Below, piece after piece: positions 1 to 4,445 of a stretch of DNA of 6,064 bases (within the stretch, counting starts at the first letter, position 1; every line of letters begins with the position of its first letter). The position numbers were made by a program, and so were the translations under genes. The stretch is from Anaerolineae bacterium. GTDB taxonomy: Bacteria > Chloroflexota > Anaerolineae > UBA1429. The stretch is from the NCBI GenBank assembly GCA_016928125.1, contig JAFGLK010000102.1, positions 1-6,064 on the forward strand, in the 5' to 3' direction. The notes under the pieces were generated by a model. It was not told the DNA's origin and searched no databases. It saw only the letters and a program-made list of their open reading frames with translations.

Positions 1-322
1 CCGAGGGAAAGCGAAGGACTAGGTCGGCCTCGCCGCAGCAGACGATGAAAACGCGGAGCAGGGCAAAATAGAGGGGCGGATGAAGGTCGATCGTCTCTGT
101 GCCCGCTATGTCAATGCGGTTGCTCAGGATATAGCCAAGATCTCGTTGGGCGCGATGCAGACTCAGGCTCTCATCCCACCAGATGCTTTTGGCATCCAGG
201 CGCCACATGCGCAGGAGGAATGAGGCCAGAATCAGGGCAAGCAGCGCCACCCGGATGGTTTGCTCTCGCCCTGTTCCCCGGGAGCGCTTGGGATTCAGCG
301 GCAGCCTCTGAGCAGCGGTCAT
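1..322 (-). CDS. GT-C type membrane glycosyltransferase (GT39/PMT_2-like), 5' part only
   Basis: This is the N-terminal 107 codons of a gene that runs off the left edge of the window. The product looks like a polytopic glycosyltransferase that moves a sugar from a polyprenyl-phosphate carrier to an acceptor on the outer face of the membrane. A basic N-terminus of about 24 residues is followed by a hydrophobic segment (about 24-38). The motif IWWDES (47-52) then carries the adjacent Asp50-Glu51 pair expected in the first external loop of GT39/ArnT-like enzymes. HPPLYF (81-86) matches the conserved HPPLYY element of the same family, and LRF(P)S (103-107) fits the LR..S that usually follows. The ATG overlaps the TGA of the upstream gene as ATGA, so the two are probably translated together. 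Donor and acceptor cannot be inferred. The family call is fairly secure although most of the protein is missing. Confidence 0.8.
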   Translation of the reverse strand, partial: MTAAQRLPLNPKRSRGTGREQTIRVALLALILASFLLRMWRLDAKSIWWDESLSLHRAQRDLGYILSNRIDIAGTETIDLHPPLYFALLRVFIVCCGEADLVLRFPS

Positions 323-2643
323 CGGCTCGCGACGTCTCGGTCGATGGCGATCGTCTCCAGCGTCACGCTATCCTCAGCTGCTTCCTGGCCCTCGATCGTC
401 AAACGCTCACCGGTCTCTAGCAGATACAGCCCAGCGACGAGCCTATACTCCCCAGGAGGAAGATCTCTAGGCAGCGAAAGCCAATGTTCATCCTTGACTT
501 GTTCATTGAGAGCCCAGAGACTGGTCGGATACTGGCCGCCCAAGGGCTGCTCGTCCACCTGAGCCACCAGTTCGCCGCTGCCATCGAGAAGGTGCAGGAA
601 GACGGTATAGTCGTGAGACATCTTGATCAGGGCGCGCCAGTAGAGCGTGATATGCCAAGGTGCATCTGGGGTATCTGCGTCGCGCGCCATGCCATAGCCC
701 ATCAGGAGCATCTTGGCGCCAAAGCTGGCATCCACTCTTTCGGCAGGCTCATAGAGGGAGATCACCGCGGGGGCGACCCGCACTCGTGCGATCTGTGGCG
801 CAGGACCAATGGCGTTTCCCTGGGTATCCCACGCGGGAAGCGGCGTGTCCAGGTCCTCGTAGATACCCACGCGCAGAGCGCCCCCGACCGGGGCCTGGGC
901 CGTGGGATCAACTGGCAGCCAGTATTGGTCCACGATCACCTCCCCGGGAATCCACTGGCTGGTCGGATACATGCCAGCCCCCGGGAAGGTATCCAGGGCG
1001 CCGATGCGCTCCTCATCTCGCCCAAAGAGGTGCAAGTAGATGGTGTAGTTGGTGCGCATCTTTTTGCGGGCCAGCCAGTATAGGCGCACGCGCAGACGCT
1101 CGCCCACAGTCACGCTCTCGTCTGGCAGATCATAGCCCAGCAAAAAGATCTCCTCGCCCAAGGCCACGTCCAGGCCCCGAATCGTGTCGGGCACGGTCTC
1201 GAGCGTCAAGCGCGGTGGGAGCGCATAGGCCGGTTGGATATAACGGAACGGGGCTACTACCGACACGCTCAGGAGGATCACGGTCAAGGCCCCGATCAAC
1301 CAAGCCGAAAAGCGCCGCGGCACCCATTCCAGGATGCCAACGATCAGGAAGAACGAAAGCGCAGCGATGGCTGGAAACATCAGTCGCCCCTGAGTGCGCG
1401 TGATGGTCTGCGTCCATCGAAACAGCAGGATTAAGACGACCCCTGCCCAGATAGCCATCAAGAGGGCACCGCGCCGGCGATATCGGGCGAGATGGCGCTC
1501 CCCGTACACTCGCAAGGCCAGCAGCAACATGCCCACCAGGGCAAGGATGGAGAGCACACGCACAAACAGGTAGAACAGCTCGTCCGCCAACACGTTCATC
1601 CAGCCAAAGACGCCCCAGTAGGACAGCAGCGCCTCAAACATGAAAATCAGCGTCTGCGAGAGCGGCAGATGCTCGGGATACACGCCAAAGATATCGCTGT
1701 AGGAGCGCATCCCGAACAGATCGCCCCAGCGCAGGGCGTTGCGAACGTACCACCAGCCACAGATCGACAGGGCCAGGGCGCTCAAGATAGCCAATGGCCG
1801 AACGAGATCTTGCCAGATCCTGCGCTGACTGCGTCGCCAGAAGCTGCACGCATAGGCGCAGACGGCCACCACGCCAGCCGCAAGTCCACTCAGCTTGGTT
1901 AGGCCCGCCAGCCCCACTGCGATGCCGATCGCCACAGGGGAAGCGTAGGGCCGCCCATGGCTGATACACACTCGCAACGACAGATAGAGGACCAGGGTAC
2001 TGAGCAAGGTCACCAAAGAGTCGTTGTTGGCCGCCGCGCTGCAAAAGATGAATTGCGGGTTGAATGCTGTCAGGGCCGCGGCTCCGAGGGCTATAGCAGG
2101 GCGTCTAGGAACCACCTGGGCTGCGATACGATAGGTAAGCCAGACCGTCGCCGCCGAGCAAGCGACGCCAAACCAGCGCAGCATGTGCACGGCCAGGGAC
2201 ACCCCGGCATAGGGCAGCCCTTCGTCCGATGCATGGAGCACGGCATTCTTGTTTCCGGGCGCATGGGGGAGGCCAAGGTTGGCGTACGGGTTGCGTTCGC
2301 AGATCGGTTCGCCTGCCGGCACGTCCACCGGGGCCGTGAGCAAAGCCCCAAGAAGGTAGTAGAACGGGGGTTGATGGAACTCACCCTGCTCCCACTCGTC
2401 CTCAGAGACTACCAGGGGAGGGAGAGTTTTCTCCTCCAGGAGCCAGCGCACATAGCGATAGTGAAAAGGCTCGTCGGGCGTCTCAAAGATGGGCGTGATG
2501 ATGCTATACATCACGCCCAAGCAAACGAAAACAAGCACAATCAACGAGACCGCGCCTTCAGGCCGTAGCGAGGCCGATAAAAGCGCGCCCCAGGCTCGCA
2601 GCCTTTCTTTCGTGCCTTTGGAATCAGCGCTTATCAAAGACAT
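319..2643 (-). CDS. GT-C/DUF2142-like membrane glycosyltransferase with two C-terminal beta-domain repeats
   Basis: This is a complete 774-residue polytopic membrane protein, probably a lipid-linked-sugar glycosyltransferase of the GT-C fold. The first membrane segment is about 31-50. The external loop carries TPDEPFHYRYV (55-65), with the Asp57-Glu58 pair, and HQPPFYYLLGALL (90-102), resembling the DE and HPPLYY elements of ArnT/PMT_2/DUF2142 proteins. NPQF...ANNDSLV (195-211), GLTKLSG (247-253) and WWYVRNALRWGD (297-308) also fit. Roughly ten hydrophobic segments lie between 31 and 466. The remaining ~300 residues are soluble and contain two copies of a beta-rich domain (about 495-605 and 640-750), each with LYW, a (T/S)xxYTxxLHL strand and YPTSxW. 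This tail is presumably outside the membrane. The ATG at 2643 is the only in-frame ATG before an upstream stop near 2780; its ribosome site (GAGAA) is weak. Substrates are unknown, and DUF2142 versus PMT_2 assignment is uncertain. Confidence 0.8.
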   Translation of the reverse strand: MSLISADSKGTKERLRAWGALLSASLRPEGAVSLIVLVFVCLGVMYSIITPIFETPDEPFHYRYVRWLLEEKTLPPLVVSEDEWEQGEFHQPPFYYLLGALLTAPVDVPAGEPICERNPYANLGLPHAPGNKNAVLHASDEGLPYAGVSLAVHMLRWFGVACSAATVWLTYRIAAQVVPRRPAIALGAAALTAFNPQFIFCSAAANNDSLVTLLSTLVLYLSLRVCISHGRPYASPVAIGIAVGLAGLTKLSGLAAGVVAVCAYACSFWRRSQRRIWQDLVRPLAILSALALSICGWWYVRNALRWGDLFGMRSYSDIFGVYPEHLPLSQTLIFMFEALLSYWGVFGWMNVLADELFYLFVRVLSILALVGMLLLALRVYGERHLARYRRRGALLMAIWAGVVLILLFRWTQTITRTQGRLMFPAIAALSFFLIVGILEWVPRRFSAWLIGALTVILLSVSVVAPFRYIQPAYALPPRLTLETVPDTIRGLDVALGEEIFLLGYDLPDESVTVGERLRVRLYWLARKKMRTNYTIYLHLFGRDEERIGALDTFPGAGMYPTSQWIPGEVIVDQYWLPVDPTAQAPVGGALRVGIYEDLDTPLPAWDTQGNAIGPAPQIARVRVAPAVISLYEPAERVDASFGAKMLLMGYGMARDADTPDAPWHITLYWRALIKMSHDYTVFLHLLDGSGELVAQVDEQPLGGQYPTSLWALNEQVKDEHWLSLPRDLPPGEYRLVAGLYLLETGERLTIEGQEAAEDSVTLETIAIDRDVASR

Positions 2644-2933
2644 CGTTCTCGATGTTGGGTGCCTATCTGGCCGGTATCGTGGAGGGTTTCTGGGCCGTCG
2701 TCCAGTGGCGATGGTTCCAGGCTGGCGGTGTACCCCATGATCAGCGTGCGCACTGTTAAGACGCCTGAACTACGTGCAGGGACACGAGAGCCCATGATGT
2801 TGGCGCCGCATCGCGCGGGCATTATAACACCGACGCTCATGAGGGGCGAACCAGATGCGGGGGCAGAGGAATCTCCCTTTGCGACCAGGGGGCAGGCAGG
2901 AAAAGGGCGTCCTATCTCTGATGCCGGCTCGGC
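2644..2933. other. Intergenic gap between biotin ligase stop and glycosyltransferase start
   Basis: No gene is supported in these 290 bp. The only structured signal I see is the minus-strand extended -10 promoter at 2821-2850. The leader from there to the ATG at 2643 is about 170 nt and shows no riboswitch class I recognise. I found no convincing U-tailed terminator after the biotin ligase stop at 2934, so some read-through into the glycosyltransferase genes is possible. Confidence 0.6.
2821..2850 (-). promoter_or_regulatory. Probable extended -10 promoter for the glycosyltransferase pair
   Basis: On the minus strand a perfect TATAAT (2826-2821) is preceded by TG one base upstream (TGTTATAAT), the extended -10 form. 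A weak -35 candidate, TTCGCC (2850-2845), lies 18 bp upstream. Transcription would begin near 2814, leaving a leader of about 170 nt before the ATG at 2643. The position between two same-strand genes with a 290-bp gap supports a separate transcription start. The plus strand also offers TTGGCG-N17-TATAAC here, but no gene follows on that strand. Confidence 0.5.
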
Positions 2934-3761
2934 TTATGGCGAGGTGGCCCCGTCGAGGCGTTGGCCGCGCAGCGTCACGTCCCCCACCAAGACGCGCCGT
3001 CGCGCCCCTTCAGGCGTGAGCACCAGCAGCGCGCCATCGGCATCGACATCTACAGCTTGCCCAGTGATGATTTCCTCCGGTGTGCCGATCTGCACGCTTT
3101 GGCCGAGGGTTGCCAGATGCTGGCGCCACTCGGCATGAGGCGACCAGCCCGATTGCAGGCGCAGATAGCGCGCCTCCACACCCTCAAGCAAGGCCTGCAA
3201 GAGGGCCAGCCGCGAAAGGGGACGCCCTGTCTCTGCCAGCAGACTCGTGGGGGGCGTCATGACCTCGGGCAAGCTTTCCACCTCCAGATTCACATTGATG
3301 CCCATGCCGACCACTACATAGTCCACGGATGTCCCAGACAGGCCCAGTTCAGTGAGCACGCCGCCCAGTTTGCGATCGCCCACCACCAAATCGTTGGGCC
3401 ACTTGATCTGAGACTCAACCCCACTCACCTGGCGGATCGCCTCGAGAGCGGCCAGTGAACAGAGCATCGTGACACGGGGAGCCTGCCCAGGCTCTAGCTC
3501 GGGACGCAGCACCAGGGAGATCAGCAGCGAGGTGCCAGGCGGTGCGAACCAACGCCTGCCAAGGCGGCCCCGTCCGGCGCTCTGCGTGTCGGCCACCACC
3601 ACAGCGCCATCCTGCGCGCCAGAGCGCGCCAGCTCCACGGCGCGCGAGTTGGTCGAGGGAATCTCCGTGTAGGCCTCCAGATAGCGCCCGACCAGATGGG
3701 TCTTGAGGCCAGCCTGAATGCGCTCTCGCGTCAGATCTTTGATCATAGCTCTTTCAGTCAT
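2934..3761 (-). CDS. birA: Biotin--[acetyl-CoA-carboxylase] ligase, class I (no HTH domain)
   Basis: The protein joins biotin to the carrier lysine of biotin-dependent enzymes such as acetyl-CoA carboxylase, by way of biotinyl-5'-AMP, in the cytoplasm. The 275 residues show the family signature in order: IPSTN (34-38), the biotinyl-AMP-binding loop GRGRLGRRW (63-71), KWPND (120-124) with the conserved Lys120, KLGGVLTE (131-138) and GMGINVN (152-158). A small C-terminal SH3-like domain follows (about 225-266, GTPEE...VDVDADGALLV...GDVTLR). There is no N-terminal helix-turn-helix like that of the 321-residue E. coli BirA, so this is a class I ligase that is not expected to repress biotin genes. 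The ATG at 3761 is used; Met6 (ATG at 3746) is an alternative, and neither has a strong Shine-Dalgarno. No biotin synthesis or carboxylase gene is adjacent in the window. Confidence 0.93.
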   Translation of the reverse strand: MTERAMIKDLTRERIQAGLKTHLVGRYLEAYTEIPSTNSRAVELARSGAQDGAVVVADTQSAGRGRLGRRWFAPPGTSLLISLVLRPELEPGQAPRVTMLCSLAALEAIRQVSGVESQIKWPNDLVVGDRKLGGVLTELGLSGTSVDYVVVGMGINVNLEVESLPEVMTPPTSLLAETGRPLSRLALLQALLEGVEARYLRLQSGWSPHAEWRQHLATLGQSVQIGTPEEIITGQAVDVDADGALLVLTPEGARRRVLVGDVTLRGQRLDGATSP

Positions 3762-3896
3762 AAGAACGCCACTCGAGGCTCATGGCGCGCAATAGGTCCA
3801 TAACCCAAGGTGTCCGGATATGGCTTCTGGCCGACCGTCGCTGTCTGGCAAACGCTGGCCAGCCAAGGCATGCGTCTCCGGACTGTGCTCTGCGTT

Positions 3897-3925
3897 TTGA
3901 CAAACCCTTCCCTCCATGGTATCAT
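3897..3925 (+). promoter_or_regulatory. Sigma-70-type promoter of the tRNA-Asp gene
   Basis: A perfect -35 TTGACA (3897-3902) and a -10 TATCAT (3920-3925, one mismatch to TATAAT) are separated by exactly 17 bp. A start near 3932 would give a 5' leader of only about 6 nt before the tRNA at 3938. Near-consensus promoters are typical of stable RNA genes. Confidence 0.85.
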
Positions 3926-3937
3926 GGCCCTCGAAGC

Positions 3938-4010
3938 GGAGGCGTGGTGTAGTGGTCAACATGCCGGCCTGTCAAGCCGGAGACCGCGGGTTCAAATCCC
4001 GTCGCTTCCG
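3938..4010 (+). tRNA. tRNA-Asp (GTC anticodon)
   Basis: The 73-nt sequence folds into a full cloverleaf. The acceptor stem is GGAGGCG (3938-3944) with CGCTTCC (4003-4009), including one G-U pair. The D stem is GTGT/ACAT (3947-3950 with 3959-3962) around an 8-nt loop. The anticodon stem is CCGGC/GCCGG (3964-3968 with 3976-3980) with loop CTGTCAA and anticodon GTC at 3971-3973. A 5-nt variable region precedes the T stem GCGGG/CCCGT (3986-3990 with 3998-4002) and loop TTCAAAT. The discriminator at 4010 is G, the known identity base for tRNA-Asp. The next bases are CCT, so the CCA end is not encoded and must be added by tRNA nucleotidyltransferase. The gene has its own promoter and terminator. 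Confidence 0.97.
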
Positions 4011-4030
4011 CCTGTGACAACAGGCGGAAG
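4005..4030 (+). repeat. Perfect 11-bp inverted repeat overlapping the tRNA 3' end
   Basis: CTTCCGCCTGT (4005-4015) and ACAGGCGGAAG (4020-4030) are exact reverse complements around a 4-nt loop. The left arm includes the last five bases of the acceptor stem and the discriminator of tRNA-Asp, so this hairpin and the mature tRNA fold exclude each other. The right arm can instead pair with 4056-4062. Confidence 0.75.
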
Positions 4031-4062
4031 GAAGAGCCTCAGTCCCCTTGAGGCGCTTCCGC
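4024..4062 (+). other. Alternative trailer hairpin between tRNA-Asp and terminator
   Basis: GCGGAAG (4024-4030) pairs with CTTCCGC (4056-4062), and inside it GCCTCA (4036-4041) pairs with TGAGGC (4049-4054). This imperfect stem-loop is compatible with the correct tRNA fold because it removes 4024-4030 from competition with the acceptor strand. It may mark the trailer cleaved during tRNA 3' maturation; that role is inference. Confidence 0.5.
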
Positions 4063-4064
4063 TG

Positions 4065-4098
4065 AACGGCAAGACGTTTCGTCTTGCCGTTTTCTTTT
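4065..4098 (+). terminator. Rho-independent terminator of the tRNA-Asp unit
   Basis: AACGGCAAGACG (4065-4076) and CGTCTTGCCGTT (4080-4091) form a perfect 12-bp stem with a TTT loop. The stem is followed directly by the T-rich tail TTCTTTT (4092-4098). This is a textbook intrinsic terminator on the plus strand, 54 nt past the tRNA. Confidence 0.9.
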
Positions 4099-4233
4099 GC
4101 CCTGCCCCAGGCCGATCGCGCCTGAGACGTACACCACAGCGGCCAGGGCTGACGCTGGCATCACATCAGGCAGGATAGATGATCGGCGGGGTGGGTGTCA
4201 AACCTGGTCTCAGACGTGTCGGCGCCATCGGAT

Positions 4234-4262
4234 TTGATGGATCGTCTGGAAATGATTATCAT
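4234..4262 (+). promoter_or_regulatory. Candidate promoter for the transketolase-like gene
   Basis: TTGATG (4234-4239; four of six bases match TTGACA) and TATCAT (4257-4262; five of six match TATAAT) are 17 bp apart. The -10 hexamer is identical to that of the tRNA-Asp promoter. Transcription would start near 4269, giving a leader of about 175 nt. Confidence 0.55.
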
Positions 4263-4268
4263 GTTGTG

Positions 4269-4445
4269 ACGGTGAGAGGCCTAATCAGCAGGCGTTCGTG
4301 CCCAACTAGGACGGTTATGCTACTGGGCATCCAACCTCGGACGCTGATGGCAGAGGATCTTCCTCTATTATCTGCGGGGCTACTCTCAGGAATGATCAAG
4401 GATGGGTTGGCAGAGTCTCATAACCAATGACAGAGGAGTCATGAC
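4269..4445 (+). promoter_or_regulatory. Possibly structured 5' leader of the transketolase-like gene
   Basis: Complementary segments could form a nested structure: ATCAGC (4284-4289) with GCTGAT (4343-4348) enclosing TGCCCA (4299-4304) with TGGGCA (4324-4329). A short hairpin follows, AGAGGA/TCCTCT (4352-4357 with 4361-4366, loop TCT). I looked for the thiamine pyrophosphate riboswitch, since the enzyme uses that cofactor, and its conserved elements are not apparent. Any regulatory role is unproven. Confidence 0.25.
4433..4438 (+). promoter_or_regulatory. Shine-Dalgarno site deciding the transketolase-like start
   Basis: GAGGAG ends 7 nt before the ATG at 4446 and 10 nt before a second in-frame ATG at 4449. 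An earlier ATG at 4441 is only 2 nt away and reads ATG ACA TGA, so it cannot start the gene. The spacing favours 4446. Confidence 0.75.

Larger units (their letters stand above)
4099..4445. other. Gene-free stretch upstream of the transketolase-like gene
   Basis: No gene is supported in this stretch. It holds a candidate promoter (4234-4262), a leader with several inverted repeats, and the Shine-Dalgarno at 4433-4438. An 83-codon plus-strand open frame (4179-4430) ends just before the Shine-Dalgarno. Its sequence has no recognisable domain, it would begin upstream of the candidate promoter, and I do not call it as a gene. Confidence 0.55.

Noticed and set aside
484..1083. Plus-strand open frame of 199 codons
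   Set aside because: It lies wholly inside the minus-strand 774-residue gene, shows no recognisable domain, and is explained by the high GC content and codon pattern of the real gene.
660..1403. Plus-strand open frame of 247 codons
   Set aside because: It is antisense to the glycosyltransferase-like gene, with low-complexity Arg/Pro/Ser-rich sequence typical of a shadow frame.
2634..2840. Minus-strand open frame of 68 codons before the glycosyltransferase gene
   Set aside because: Its start lies upstream of the TATAAT that probably drives this region, it overlaps the next gene's start, and it has no recognisable features.
2880..2933. Terminator after the biotin ligase gene
   Set aside because: The only complementary arms (CCCTTT with AAAGGG) are short, have a long loop and lack a following U-tract on the minus strand.
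4003..4062. Direct repeat of the tRNA 3' end as an integration (att) scar
   Set aside because: The repeat is only 9 bp and the copies are 51 bp apart with no integrase or cargo. The pairing potential within the trailer explains it better.
3810..4178. Plus-strand open frame of 122 codons across the tRNA and terminator
   Set aside because: It spans tRNA-Asp, its promoter and its terminator, so it cannot be a sensible protein gene.
4179..4430. Plus-strand open frame of 83 codons ending just before the transketolase-like gene
   Set aside because: It has a tempting position and a weak purine run before its ATG, but no domain, a composition unlike the neighbouring proteins, and a candidate promoter inside it. 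It could be a small upstream gene; conservation in relatives would decide.
4269..4445. Thiamine pyrophosphate riboswitch
   Set aside because: The conserved CUGAGA and the second conserved helix junction are not found in a workable arrangement in the leader.
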